From Paenibacillus anaericanus (GTDB lineage Bacteria; Bacillota; Bacilli; Paenibacillales; Paenibacillaceae): a stretch of 64,000 bases of DNA. The notes beneath the pieces were generated by a model. The model saw nothing but the letters and a program-made list of their open reading frames with translations, had not been told where the DNA came from and ran no database searches. Numbering within the stretch: the first letter of the stretch is position 1; the number at the start of each line of letters is the position of its first letter. Positions 18,950 through 28,215 of this stretch are shown piece by piece. Position numbers and translations under genes: made by a program. The DNA is taken from assembly GCF_003994475.1 (NCBI RefSeq), contig NZ_RZNY01000003.1, forward strand, positions 248,001 to 312,000. The letters run 5' to 3'.

Positions 18950-19780
18950 TCACACGTTACCCTGGTATACCACTTCTGCGGGACCGGTCATGTAGACGTG
19001 GTTGTCATGTTCATCCCATTCGATAAACAAATCCCCGCCCTTCAGTCCAATCCATGCTGCACGATCCGTAAGACCATTTAGCACGGAGGAGACCAAAGTA
19101 GCGCAAGCCCCCGTTCCACATGCTAATGTTGGACCAGCTCCACGTTCCCATACACGCATTTCTACCCTATCCCGGGAAGTAACGGTTGCGAATTCAACAT
19201 TAACTTTACGAGGGAAGTACGAATGTACTTCAATTTGTGGTCCCCATGTTCCCAGATCAAATTCGGGCGCATCATCTACATATATGACACAATGTGGATT
19301 TCCCATCGAAACAGCGGTAAACGAAAACTCCGCTCCCCCAGCATCAATGTGATGATTTATCACGGGATTACCTTCTAAGGTAGTCGGAATAGCTAGCCCA
19401 TCTAGCACTGGCTCTCCCATATCAACCCGTGCAGTTTTTACGGTGCCTTGTTCCACCTGCAAACTTACCTGTTGAACTCCTGCACCAATTGTCTCAATCG
19501 TAATCTGCTGTTTGTTAATGTAGCCGTTGTCGTACACAAATTTGGAAACGCAACGAATGGCGTTACCACACTGCTCCGCTTCCGTTCCGTCTGAGTTGAT
19601 AATCCGCATTCTGAAATCAGCTTCATCCGAAGGCAGTATAAATACCAAACCATCGGCACCAACACCGAAAAATCGGTTACAATATTTAATCGCCAGCTCC
19701 GAGACATTCTCCGGCAGCTCTAATTCACCATATATCACAAGAAAATCATTACCTAATCCATGCATTTTCGTGAATTCCAT
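18950..19780 (-). CDS. dapF: Diaminopimelate epimerase
   Basis: Interconverts LL- and meso-diaminopimelate for lysine and peptidoglycan synthesis, without cofactor. The two catalytic cysteines sit in AEQCGNAIRC and GPTLACGTGACA; the N-terminal TKMHGLGNDFLVI and FGVGADGL motifs are intact. 276 residues is normal. The ATG follows a GGAGTGGGG site. A perfect 8-bp hairpin (19797-19815) stands immediately upstream in the leader. Its position between the Ca2+ ATPase and the methionine gene is an insertion relative to the B. subtilis yloB-yloC junction. Confidence 0.96.
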   Translation of the reverse strand: MEFTKMHGLGNDFLVIYGELELPENVSELAIKYCNRFFGVGADGLVFILPSDEADFRMRIINSDGTEAEQCGNAIRCVSKFVYDNGYINKQQITIETIGAGVQQVSLQVEQGTVKTARVDMGEPVLDGLAIPTTLEGNPVINHHIDAGGAEFSFTAVSMGNPHCVIYVDDAPEFDLGTWGPQIEVHSYFPRKVNVEFATVTSRDRVEMRVWERGAGPTLACGTGACATLVSSVLNGLTDRAAWIGLKGGDLFIEWDEHDNHVYMTGPAEVVYQGNV

Positions 19781-19796
19781 TTACCCCACTCCTTCA

Positions 19797-19815
19797 AGCT
19801 TTGCGAAGCAAAGCT
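19797..19815. repeat. Perfect hairpin in the dapF leader
   Basis: AGCTTTGC, loop GAA, GCAAAGCT: an 8-bp perfect stem just upstream of the dapF ribosome-binding site. It shares the AGCTTTG word with the larger inverted repeat at 19831-19907. Function unknown. Confidence 0.5.
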
Positions 19816-19830
19816 ACTTCGAAAGCATAC

Positions 19831-19907
19831 GCTAAGCTTTGCTTATTTAAAGTTTGATGAAATAATCTCCGCTAGCTTTTCACCAAACACTTTAAACAAA
19901 GCTTAGC
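19831..19907. repeat. 77-bp imperfect inverted repeat between the Ca2+ ATPase and dapF
   Basis: The outer arms GCTAAGCTTTG (19831-19841) and CAAAGCTTAGC (19897-19907) are perfect. Inside them TTTAAAGT pairs with ACTTTAAA and TGAAA with TTTCA, so nearly 30 positions can pair around a short CTCCGCTAGC-type loop. It stands between the end of the ATPase gene and dapF. It may terminate transcription or be a small repeat element; no long T-run follows. Confidence 0.55.
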
Positions 19908-19953
19908 TCCATGAGGTAAGTCTATATTTTAGCGCCTCGAAAGGGTATTGATT

Positions 19954-22758
19954 TTATGCACGAAAATTTGTACTTTTCGCTGGGACCATGGGACGAGGAC
20001 CGTTATATTTGCGACGACGATTGCCCGACCAGACGCTTCCTGCGCCAAGTAAGAATGTCGGAATGCCTGCAGCTACCAAGGTAATCGCCCATTCACGAGT
20101 CCCGAGTGGTACGGTCTTGAAGATCGGTTGTAGTGGTTCAATGTACATTACGCCAAGAAGCAATAGAACCGATGATAAGACTGCGACAACCAAGTAGCGA
20201 TTTTGGAAAATATTACGATGAAAGATAGAACGAGAGCTACGGCAATCAAATACATGAATCAACTGCGCCATGACTAGGGTTGCAAAAGCAACCGACTGTG
20301 CCTTTATTAATTGGCCCGCATCATTAGGAGCAATTCGATAGGTGAGCCAGAAAGCACCTAGAGTACAGATTCCAATCAAAAAACCGCGACTTAATATTTT
20401 CCAGCCCATACGTCTGGCAAAGATATTCTCGTTCGCTCCGCGCGGCTTGTGTTCCATTAGATCTTTCTCCGGTTGGTCTACCCCTAGTGCCATAGCTGGG
20501 AGTCCATCAGTAACAAGGTTTACCCATAAGATTTGGATCGGAAGCAATGGCAGAGGCAGTCCGGCTAACATGGCAAAGAGCATCGTTAATATTTCACCTA
20601 CATTTGAAGCAAGTAGGTATCTAATAAATTTACGAATATTCTCGTAGATATTCCGGCCCTCTTCAATCGCGGCTACAACAGATGAGAAATTATCATCGCT
20701 CAGGATGAGTGATGAGGCTTCCTTAGCTACATCCGTTCCCGTAATCCCCATTGAAATCCCTATATCCGCCGCTTTAATCGCTGGCGCATCATTTACTCCG
20801 TCACCTGTCATGGCAACGACATGTCCTCTATTCTGTAAAGCCTTGACGATCCGCAGCTTATGTTCTGGTGAGACACGAGAATATAAGTAGATCCCTTCAA
20901 CCTGACGGTCCAACTCCTCATCAGATAGCACCGCCAATTGTTGCCCTGACATGGAGTGTCCACCTCGTGGCATGATGCCTAATTCGTTTGCAATAGCTTC
21001 AGCCGTTAGTCCATGATCCCCAGTGATCATCACCGTCTTGATACCTGCTCGACGACACACAGAGATCGCTTCTCTGGCTTCACGTCGAGGTGGATCAATC
21101 ATTCCCGTCAATCCAACGAAGATCAATTGAGATTCGACCACATCTTCATTATCCATACTATCTTGGGGACGCAGTTCACGATAAGCCATTCCGAGAACAC
21201 GCAGAGCACCTCTCGCCATCTCCTCGTTTGAAGCTAAGACCTTTTGTCGGAACGTACCCGTAAGGGGAACAACTTTCCCTCCCCATAAAATGTAGGAGCA
21301 CTGTTCCAGAAGCATATCTGGTGCACCTTTAACCAATACAATTTTTCCGCCTTGATGGGAGACAACAACTGACATCCGCTTGCGCTTGGAATCGAATGGG
21401 AACTCTACCTCTCGCGTGTACATACTTCCAAGTGATGTAGGAGATAGTCCCATCTTTGAAGATAGGACAACGAGCGCTCCCTCTGTCGGATCCCCTTTCA
21501 ACCTCCACTGGGATTCAGCTGCGTCTTCCTTTCCTTTACGACGTGGACGCCCTTCTTCTCCAATATCCTCTTCAAAAATTACCGCATTACCACACAATGA
21601 GCTGATTTGGAGCAAGCGACGTAAAGTTTGATCTCTTTTCAGATCAACTGGTAGCCCTTGATCGAGAATATTCCCCACAGGTTCGTAGCCTTCCCCCGTA
21701 ACTTCAAGAGAACGCCCCTCGAGCCACAACTTCGTAACCGTCATTTTATTCTGAGTAAGTGTCCCAGTTTTGTCGCTACAAATTACAGAAGCACAACCAA
21801 GCGTCTCAACTGAAGGTAGCTTACGAACAATCGCCTTACGCTTGATCATCCGTTGCACACCCAGAGCTAATGCTATCGTAACGATAGCAGGAAGTCCTTC
21901 CGGAATTGCGGCAACCGCAAGGCTGACCCCCGCAAGAAACATGCTGCCCGCCGGTTGACCATTAATAATACCTACGAGAACAACAAGCACGGTTAGTGCT
22001 AGTGACAAGTAAATCAATATTTTCCCGAGCTGTGCAAGCCGCCGCTGTAATGGTGTATCTTGTGTCTCGGTATTTTGGAGCAAGTCAGCAATTTTACCCA
22101 TTTCTGTGTCCATACCACTTCTAACAACAATCCCTTTACCAGAGCCACGCGTGATCATGGTACCCATAAAACCCATGTTTTTCTGATCTCCGAGGGGGAC
22201 TTCCAGCTCATAGAGCGCTTTTGTGTGTTTCCCAACTGGATGTGATTCCCCGGTAAGAGCGGACTCTTCCACATCTAAACTGTTCGTTACAAGCCAACGG
22301 ATATCTGCCGGAATACGGTCGCCGCTCTCCATTATTACGATATCACCCGGTACGAGTTCCCTAGCAGTCACATGCTGAATCTTTCCCTGTCTCAATACAT
22401 TAGCGTGAGGCGCCGATAGTTGCTTGAGTGCTCTTAGCGAACGTTCCGCCCGGAATTCCTGCACAAATCCTAGAACCCCATTAAGAATGACGATGGCTAT
22501 AATGGTAACGGCGTCCAAATACTCGCCGAGAAGTCCAGAGATCAAAGTGGCGCCCATGAGCACTAGCATCATAAAATCTTTGAATTGGTTCAAAAATAAT
22601 ATGAACGGTGATATCCGTGCCCCCTCCAACAGTTCGTTCCATCCACTTTCTTGACGTCTTCGCTCCGTTTCTTCCTCGGTCAGGCCCTGCTCACGCGTGA
22701 CGCCGAACGATTCCAGAAGTTCATCTCCGCTTAGCTGGTGCCAGTTTTTTTGTTCCAT
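19954..22758 (-). CDS. yloB: P-type Ca2+-transporting ATPase (YloB-like, PMR1/SERCA type)
   Basis: A 934-residue P2A ATPase that exports Ca2+ at the cytoplasmic membrane. Motifs in order: N-terminal cation ATPase domain ([10 protein letters not shown]), TGESHPVG actuator loop (about 169), PEGLPA in helix M4 (about 286, a Ca2+ ligand region), the phosphorylated aspartate in SDKTGT (about 329), KGAPD (nucleotide binding) and [12 protein letters not shown]6 carries [17 protein letters not shown] chose the ATG at 22758, behind AAGGGG, over a GTG 18 codons upstream with a poor site. It is divergent from rqcH, as yloB and yloA are neighbours in B. subtilis. Confidence 0.93.
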   Translation of the reverse strand: MEQKNWHQLSGDELLESFGVTREQGLTEEETERRRQESGWNELLEGARISPFILFLNQFKDFMMLVLMGATLISGLLGEYLDAVTIIAIVILNGVLGFVQEFRAERSLRALKQLSAPHANVLRQGKIQHVTARELVPGDIVIMESGDRIPADIRWLVTNSLDVEESALTGESHPVGKHTKALYELEVPLGDQKNMGFMGTMITRGSGKGIVVRSGMDTEMGKIADLLQNTETQDTPLQRRLAQLGKILIYLSLALTVLVVLVGIINGQPAGSMFLAGVSLAVAAIPEGLPAIVTIALALGVQRMIKRKAIVRKLPSVETLGCASVICSDKTGTLTQNKMTVTKLWLEGRSLEVTGEGYEPVGNILDQGLPVDLKRDQTLRRLLQISSLCGNAVIFEEDIGEEGRPRRKGKEDAAESQWRLKGDPTEGALVVLSSKMGLSPTSLGSMYTREVEFPFDSKRKRMSVVVSHQGGKIVLVKGAPDMLLEQCSYILWGGKVVPLTGTFRQKVLASNEEMARGALRVLGMAYRELRPQDSMDNEDVVESQLIFVGLTGMIDPPRREAREAISVCRRAGIKTVMITGDHGLTAEAIANELGIMPRGGHSMSGQQLAVLSDEELDRQVEGIYLYSRVSPEHKLRIVKALQNRGHVVAMTGDGVNDAPAIKAADIGISMGITGTDVAKEASSLILSDDNFSSVVAAIEEGRNIYENIRKFIRYLLASNVGEILTMLFAMLAGLPLPLLPIQILWVNLVTDGLPAMALGVDQPEKDLMEHKPRGANENIFARRMGWKILSRGFLIGICTLGAFWLTYRIAPNDAGQLIKAQSVAFATLVMAQLIHVFDCRSSRSIFHRNIFQNRYLVVAVLSSVLLLLGVMYIEPLQPIFKTVPLGTREWAITLVAAGIPTFLLGAGSVWSGNRRRKYNGPRPMVPAKSTNFRA

Positions 22759-22941
22759 TCTCCGTATTCCCCTTCCGTATTTATTGCGTTTATAGCGTGA
22801 AGGCTTTTCCACCTAGGGTAAATGTATTCAAGCCAGTCCCAAATTATCACAGCGAGGCTCTTAAGTTTTTGCCTAAAGTATGGCATCATAAGGATAGTGC
22901 TACTAAGTACTAGGTAATTTATAGATAGGAGAATATACGAT

Positions 22942-24723
22942 ATGGCATTAGATGGCATTGTTACGCGTTCCATCGTCCACGAACTACAAGTTTGTGTGGG
23001 CGGACGCATCAATAAAATACATCAACCTTCAACAAGCGACATCATCATTAACCTGCGCTCCCAGAGCGAGAATCGACGTCTCATACTTTCAGCGAATCCT
23101 ACTTACCCACGGGTACACTTCACTGAAGAATCATTCCCTAATCCGCAGGAAGCCCCTATGTTCTGTATGCTTCTACGCAAACACTGTGAAGGCAGTGTTA
23201 TTGAGTCTATCTCGCAAATCGGGATGGAGCGGATCATTCATATCGATGTTCGGCAACGTGATGAACTCGGTGATATGTCACAGAAGCGGATCATTATTGA
23301 ATTAATGGGACGTCACAGTAACATTATTCTGGTTGATCCAAATACGGGAATCCAGCTTGACGGCATACATCATGTGACTCCCGCCATTAGCACTTTTCGG
23401 ATCGTTATGCCTGGGTTCGCATACAGTGAGCCTCCACAGCAGCACAAGTTGAATCCTCTGGAATCCAGTAAGGAAGAATTTCTAGCCGCACTTACGGAAG
23501 CTGGCAGCAAGGAAGAGAACGTGGGTAAAGCGTGGATAGTGAACGCCTACAGCGGGCTTAGTCCTTTAATCGCCGAAGAGATCTATTTCCGAGCATATGG
23601 GGAAAGTTCGCTTGCGGGAAACGATGCAACAGGTAACTTAACAGACCTGAACAATGAGACGTTATGGACTTCCTTCAACGAATTAATGAGTGAGATCCGT
23701 GAGCAACGCTATTCCCCGCTTATCGGGAACAATTCCAAAGGAAAAAGTGTATTCTCAGCAATACCTCTGCGTCTTGTGCAAGGGGAGATTCGAACCTTCG
23801 ACTCCATCAGTCAATGTATGGAAGCCTATTACGGAGATAAAGCGTTGCGCGACACTGTCAAGCAAAGAACAGGCGACCTCTTACGCTTTCTGCAGAACGA
23901 ACGTAATAAGAACATCAAAAAGTTAACTAATCTGGAAAAGGATCTAGCTGAAGCGGATGACGCTGAGCGCTACCGCATTTCGGGCGAGTTACTATTATCT
24001 TCTCTGCATCTGATCAGTAAAGGTGACCGTGAGGTGAAACTTGTCAATTATTATGATGAGGAACAGAACACCTTAACGATCCCACTTGATCATCTGCTTA
24101 CCCCTTCTGAGAATGCACAGCGTTATTTCAAGAAATATAACAAGTTCAAGAACAGCCTTGCGGCCATAGACGAGCAAATGAGTAAAACAAGAGAGGAAAT
24201 CACCTACTTAGAAGGACTCCTCCAGCAGCTAACCTATGCCTCGATAACTGATATCGAAGAAATTCGTGAGGAATTAGTCCAGCAAGAATATTTAAGGGAA
24301 CGTGGAAAAAAGAATAACAAGAAGAAGAAAAAGAAGGATGCTCGTCCGACACTACATGTCTTCACTTCCTCGGAAGGTATTGAAATCTATGTCGGTAAAA
24401 ATAACCTTCAGAACGAATATGTCACGAATAAACTTGGTAACTCGAATGATACATGGCTACACACTAAAGATATTCCGGGTTCGCATGTACTTATCCGTAG
24501 CGCAACCTTCGGTGAGGCGACTTTAAACGAAGCTGCCCAATTGGCAGCATATTTCAGTCAGGCTAAAGAATCTAGTAGTGTTCCGGTAGATTGTACTTTG
24601 ATTCGGCATGTTCGGAAACCAAGTGGAGCCAAACCTGGTTTTGTCATTTACGATCATCAGAAAACACTGTACGCCACGCCCGATGAGCAAATGATCAAGA
24701 AATTACCTAACTCTATCAAATGA
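22942..24723 (+). CDS. rqcH: Ribosome quality control factor RqcH (Rqc2/NEMF/FbpA family, YloA)
   Basis: Binds obstructed 50S subunits and adds C-terminal alanine tails that mark stalled peptides for degradation. 593 residues: NFACT-N domain (about 1-200, KIHQPSTSDIIINLRS, PMFCMLLRKHCEG), a coiled-coil middle (about 290-450), and the NFACT-R domain (about 470-580, WLHTKDIPGSHVLIRS, SSSVPVDCTLIRHVRKP). The family Asp-Arg pair in the N-domain reads Glu96-Arg97 (GMERII). Lys-rich residues 456-465 link the coiled coil to NFACT-R. The ATG has TAGGAG upstream. Despite the old FbpA name, adhesin activity is doubtful. Confidence 0.93.
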   Translation: MALDGIVTRSIVHELQVCVGGRINKIHQPSTSDIIINLRSQSENRRLILSANPTYPRVHFTEESFPNPQEAPMFCMLLRKHCEGSVIESISQIGMERIIHIDVRQRDELGDMSQKRIIIELMGRHSNIILVDPNTGIQLDGIHHVTPAISTFRIVMPGFAYSEPPQQHKLNPLESSKEEFLAALTEAGSKEENVGKAWIVNAYSGLSPLIAEEIYFRAYGESSLAGNDATGNLTDLNNETLWTSFNELMSEIREQRYSPLIGNNSKGKSVFSAIPLRLVQGEIRTFDSISQCMEAYYGDKALRDTVKQRTGDLLRFLQNERNKNIKKLTNLEKDLAEADDAERYRISGELLLSSLHLISKGDREVKLVNYYDEEQNTLTIPLDHLLTPSENAQRYFKKYNKFKNSLAAIDEQMSKTREEITYLEGLLQQLTYASITDIEEIREELVQQEYLRERGKKNNKKKKKKDARPTLHVFTSSEGIEIYVGKNNLQNEYVTNKLGNSNDTWLHTKDIPGSHVLIRSATFGEATLNEAAQLAAYFSQAKESSSVPVDCTLIRHVRKPSGAKPGFVIYDHQKTLYATPDEQMIKKLPNSIK

Positions 24724-24776
24724 AAATAATTGAATTTCGGCAACAATAAAACCAGTATAATGTTATTTAAAAATCA

Positions 24777-24827
24777 AGGCTCCCCTGCATGATTGAAACT
24801 TCCAATCGTGCAGAGGAGCCTTTGTCT
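24777..24827. terminator. Bidirectional intrinsic terminator between rqcH and the PHP gene
   Basis: Arms 24777-24796 and 24803-24822 pair at 18 of 20 positions around AAACTT, flanked by A-rich and T-rich tracts. It serves both convergent genes. Confidence 0.85.
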
Positions 24828-24831
24828 TTTG

Positions 24832-25692
24832 TCAATTCGTGGTCTCTTTGAGTTGTGCAACTGTCTCTATCGGTACATAACGACTGCCTATATCACCATG
24901 AAATACGACGCCTTGTCGAACACCGTGATAATCCGATCCCCCCGTAGGGATCAGCCCATACTCTCTTGCTATTTCAAGATAACGCATCTCTTCCTTAGGA
25001 CCATGATCAGAATGGTATACTTCAATCCCCGAGGGCTTCCCATTCTCCATAATCTTACGAACCAAGTTATCATCTCCATACAGTCCCGGATGGGCAAGTA
25101 CAGGTGCACCACCTGCATCACGAATCCACATCATCGCTTCCTCTGGAGCAATCCGTGGTACTGAAGCATAAGCCAGTTGACCTTCTCCCAAAAAACGATT
25201 AAATGCATCCCGCAGATTGTCGGCATATCCTTTGCGTACCATGGCATCTGCGATATGTGGTCGACCAATACTCTCATCAGGCAAAAGGGGACGACCCAGC
25301 CCGTCCTTCACCTCTTGAAGCGTAATGGACATGCCTAGTCCACGCAACTTGGCTAGAATCATCTCGTTTCTCGACTCCCGCGTCGTACGTAATTGATCCA
25401 ACCTTTCAAGTAGTAGCTGATCCGTGAAATTCAGTCCATATCCTAAAATATGAATATCCTTCCCTTCAGCACTAGTACTAATTTCAATCCCGGGTACGAC
25501 AAGAATTCCAGCCTCAAGACCAGCTTCCAAGGCCTCTGCGACGCCAGCCACTGTATCGTGATCTGTGATCGCTATACCAGATAACCCTTTATCCTTAGCA
25601 AGTAATACGTTCTCAGTAGGTGAATTCATTCCGTCCGAAGCTCTTGTATGGGTATGCAAATCACATTTTCCATTACCCTCGATTGATCTCAT
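24832..25692 (-). CDS. PHP-domain phosphoesterase (RNase AM / nucleoside bisphosphate phosphatase type)
   Basis: A 286-residue PHP metal-hydrolase with the four motifs: CDLHTHTRASDG (I), GLSGIAITDHDTVAG (II), GIEIST (III, around VVPGIEIS) and PVLAHPGLYG plus GGSDYHG (IV). It groups by motif with the YciV/TrpH family, whose members hydrolyse 3',5'-nucleoside bisphosphates or trim RNA 5' ends; the exact substrate cannot be read here. The ATG at 25692 lies 22 nt after the LysR gene, so the two form one unit ending at the bidirectional terminator. Confidence 0.88.
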   Translation of the reverse strand: MRSIEGNGKCDLHTHTRASDGMNSPTENVLLAKDKGLSGIAITDHDTVAGVAEALEAGLEAGILVVPGIEISTSAEGKDIHILGYGLNFTDQLLLERLDQLRTTRESRNEMILAKLRGLGMSITLQEVKDGLGRPLLPDESIGRPHIADAMVRKGYADNLRDAFNRFLGEGQLAYASVPRIAPEEAMMWIRDAGGAPVLAHPGLYGDDNLVRKIMENGKPSGIEVYHSDHGPKEEMRYLEIAREYGLIPTGGSDYHGVRQGVVFHGDIGSRYVPIETVAQLKETTN

Positions 25693-25714
25693 ATCTACTT
25701 CAACTCCTTATATA

Positions 25715-26620
25715 TTACGGTAGCAGTTTGTGTTCCCGCAGAAACGTCAGGAATGTGACTGCAGACACGGGTAGTAGGGTAGATTTTAAATGAATAGAAT
25801 AAAATTGTCTTTTAAACGATATATCCTTTATGTCCAGTATTTCCACCAGACCCAAAGCAACCTCATGTTTCACCGAAGAGGGAGAAATCAAGGTTAATCC
25901 AAAACCCGCTTCAACCGCCGATTTTACCGCACCCGTGCTACCTAGTTCCATCACTGTCTTCATCCGGGTTGGATCGATTCCTCTGCGTTCTAATTCTTCT
26001 TCCATCACTTGTCGAGTTCCTGACCCCTTCTCTCGAAGTACAAAAGGATACGACATGACTTCTTCGATTCCGACCTGTCTTCTCCCAGCCAATGGATGTC
26101 CAGCTGGTACTATAAGCTTCAGCTCATCTTCCATGACAGCTTCAAATACCAGATCGGGATGATGCACAGGTGCTTCAACTAGTCCGAAATTCAATTGATG
26201 ATTCACAATCTCTTCGACAATTTGAGTCGTGTTCATGACTTTTAACATAATCGAAATTTGCGGATATTGGCGACCAAACGGACCCAACAAGCGAGGCAAT
26301 ACATATTCCCCAATCGTTAGACTTGCACCCAATTGTAATCTACCCTCTAACATAAAAGTGAAACTAGACATAGCTTGCTCTGTCTCCCGAATCAGCTCCA
26401 TGCTTTGACGGGCAAAAGGGAGTAATGTTTCACCTGCTTCCGTTAATTCGATTTTTTTGGTTGATCGCACTAACAGTTTGCTGCCAAAGTAATCCTCCAA
26501 CGACTGAATCTGCATTGTCACTGCTGGTTGGGTCATATGTAACGCCTGTGCTGCAACTGAGAAACTCCCCCGCTGTGCAACGGTATAAAAGATATGTAGT
26601 TGGTGATAATTTAGTGCCAT
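25715..26620 (-). CDS. LysR-family transcriptional regulator (CysL-like)
   Basis: About 301 residues: winged helix-turn-helix at 4-62 (ALNYHQLHIFYTVAQRGSFS, AAQALHMTQPAVTMQIQSLE) and a periplasmic-binding-like effector domain at about 90-295. The sequence TQPAVTMQI and the C-terminal region resemble the CysL/YwfK subgroup, but the regulated genes are unknown. I chose the ATG at 26620 (MALNYHQL) over an in-frame start 22 codons upstream that would add a cysteine-rich tail. It is upstream of, and probably co-transcribed with, the PHP gene. Confidence 0.88.
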   Translation of the reverse strand: MALNYHQLHIFYTVAQRGSFSVAAQALHMTQPAVTMQIQSLEDYFGSKLLVRSTKKIELTEAGETLLPFARQSMELIRETEQAMSSFTFMLEGRLQLGASLTIGEYVLPRLLGPFGRQYPQISIMLKVMNTTQIVEEIVNHQLNFGLVEAPVHHPDLVFEAVMEDELKLIVPAGHPLAGRRQVGIEEVMSYPFVLREKGSGTRQVMEEELERRGIDPTRMKTVMELGSTGAVKSAVEAGFGLTLISPSSVKHEVALGLVEILDIKDISFKRQFYSIHLKSTLLPVSAVTFLTFLREHKLLP

Positions 26621-26670
26621 TATGATCCACTTCCCTTCCCTCTCCCTACAATAGCATGGAAGAGTGCACA

Positions 26671-26702
26671 AAAAAAGCATGAGCAAAGGAGCGCATGCTT
26701 TA
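26671..26702 (-). terminator. Intrinsic terminator after the 26.7-kb gene
   Basis: AAGCATGAGC (26675-26684) pairs with GCGCATGCTT (26691-26700) and is followed by TTTTTT on the minus strand. Confidence 0.75.
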
Positions 26703-26728
26703 TGTTTTATTATGTATCTATTTATATT

Positions 26729-27166
26729 TTACCTTTGTTTACGACTATTCTTCATCAAAGTCATACGACGGGAATGCCGAAGCCATGAGTAGTAAGATTT
26801 CAAATCTCGCAGCTCAATTGTTTCAGACATACGTCCAAGAAAAGTAACAACAATCATTCGGTGCATCGGTCTTCCTGCAGGATCTACTACATCAGGAATT
26901 TCAGCAAACTCGGCTACCATTACGAGATCATCGTCAACAAGATAAACGTCTTCTTCATTTCGATAATAAGGCTTAATACGACCTTGCTTCAGGCAATCCC
27001 ATGCCCAAATCGCTATATTGTCGTAGTCCGTGCTGTCTCGGTTGATCCGATCGTTATACCTTACCTTGGCATGGTTGGTTATTACGATATCGGTAACCCT
27101 TTTGTCACCCAAAAGTACAGGGAAAACCTCAGTTGTTCCCCACCGTTCTTTAACCTTTTCTCTCAT
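26729..27166 (-). CDS. Hypothetical protein with an HAKxR-type N-terminal motif
   Basis: About 145 residues and not assigned to a known family with confidence. After a short basic start it shows VITNHAKVRYNDRI, then KPYYRNEEDVYLVDDDLVMVAEF and RMIVVTFLGRM, ending in a basic tail (RHSRRMTLMKNSRKQR). The pattern of a conserved HAxxR helix followed by alternating beta strands recalls small DUF4258-like folds, but this is a weak comparison. The start at 27166 (MREKVKER) has GAGGTG 4 nt upstream; an ATG six codons earlier is possible. It lies behind the ylbG terminator and has its own terminator, so it is monocistronic. Confidence 0.75.
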   Translation of the reverse strand: MREKVKERWGTTEVFPVLLGDKRVTDIVITNHAKVRYNDRINRDSTDYDNIAIWAWDCLKQGRIKPYYRNEEDVYLVDDDLVMVAEFAEIPDVVDPAGRPMHRMIVVTFLGRMSETIELRDLKSYYSWLRHSRRMTLMKNSRKQR

Positions 27167-27306
27167 GCCGCACCTCTCGAACATTAATAGGACTTAATAA
27201 CTAAGTATATTTACCTATTATACTACAACATTCCACAATGTTCTACAAGAAACGTATTCATTAATAGTTCCTACGTCCTTCAGTAAAACCAGATCATATC
27301 TCCACG

Positions 27307-27337
27307 CAAAAATAGCAGCCCGAGTTGGGCTGCTATT
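27307..27337 (-). terminator. Intrinsic terminator after ylbG
   Basis: AATAGCAGCCC (27311-27321), loop GAGTT, GGGCTGCTATT (27327-27337), followed by TTTTTG on the minus strand. Confidence 0.85.
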
Positions 27338-27349
27338 CACGACATCCTA

Positions 27350-27613
27350 TTATAACCCGTAATAACGAGTTTTATCTGGAACATCTTTTGAATACTCTGT
27401 CTTGATCTCATTGCGATAAGAACGTTCGATCTTTCGAACATAAGATAGCTTACGAACATTCTTCATGATGTCTTCCGCACGATCAGCATTCACATACATA
27501 ACAACATAATGCATCCGTCGGGATAAGTAGTGCACACTCCCGTATTTATCTAAATTTCTTGCAGCTTTCAAATCACTAACCCATATAATATAGCCTGTAC
27601 GCTCCGGAAACAT
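27350..27613 (-). CDS. ylbG: YlbG family protein (DUF2129)
   Basis: An 87-residue protein with the DUF2129 pattern: RTGYIIWVSDLKAARNLDK, YGSVHYLSRRMHYVVMYV and KLSYVRKIERSYR. Function is unknown, although the family is widespread in Bacilli and usually follows ylbF. The ATG has GGGAGG upstream. It lies 75 nt downstream of ricF, repeating the B. subtilis ylbF-ylbG order. Confidence 0.88.
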   Translation of the reverse strand: MFPERTGYIIWVSDLKAARNLDKYGSVHYLSRRMHYVVMYVNADRAEDIMKNVRKLSYVRKIERSYRNEIKTEYSKDVPDKTRYYGL

Positions 27614-27688
27614 CCATTTACCTCCCGTTCTATCGCCTGTTATTTAACCCGGAATAGACAAGCTTTTTAGTTTTGTCTGCTCCCCACT

Positions 27689-28129
27689 TTAGCCGCAACT
27701 ACATTTGCCACCGCTTCCGCATCCGCCACCAGAGGGATTGGGATCATTGCTAGGCACTTTAATACTATCTGAAACGGAATGCGCAATAGTCTCCGACAGT
27801 TGATGCAGAATATCATCAAGCTCTTTCTCTGCATTCTTGAAGTTACGAACCGCTTCGAATTGCTCAAGTTCCAGCTCTACTTCTGCCACCTTATCCTTAG
27901 CTTCGTGATAGTTGGGATGAAAATGACCAAAACGCTCGGTCTCTTCAAAAAGCTCTCTCTTAGCAGAAAGTTTCTTCACTAGTTTCTGTACTTCAATATC
28001 TTCCTCAACACGCCGTTTCCAGTACAAATAGCTGGAGACAGCGGTTGAATTGTTTATCATATCGCCTAATTCATAGGCGCTAGTTAGTAATTCGGCCATA
28101 TCAACCGTGTTGATTTCCGATACGCTCAT
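27689..28129 (-). CDS. ricF: RicF/YlbF family regulator of RNase Y and development
   Basis: About 146 residues, mostly helical (YlbF domain about 10-120, ERFGHFHPNYHEAKDKV ... FKNAEKELDDILHQLSETI), ending in a Cys/Gly tail (GGGCGSGGKCSCG). In B. subtilis YlbF/RicF joins RicA and RicT in an Fe-S-containing complex that directs mRNA processing by RNase Y and promotes competence, sporulation and biofilm formation. The three C-terminal cysteines match that cluster-binding role. I favour the ATG at 28129 (MSVSEINTV); a start 19 codons upstream is possible because neither has a strong ribosome-binding site. Confidence 0.85.
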   Translation of the reverse strand: MSVSEINTVDMAELLTSAYELGDMINNSTAVSSYLYWKRRVEEDIEVQKLVKKLSAKRELFEETERFGHFHPNYHEAKDKVAEVELELEQFEAVRNFKNAEKELDDILHQLSETIAHSVSDSIKVPSNDPNPSGGGCGSGGKCSCG

Positions 28130-28215
28130 GAATTTCAACTCGATTCTGTTGTGTAATGTTCTACTCAGAGTAGACGACATTATCATACCACAATCTTACT
28201 TAGAGAAGAAGAGTT

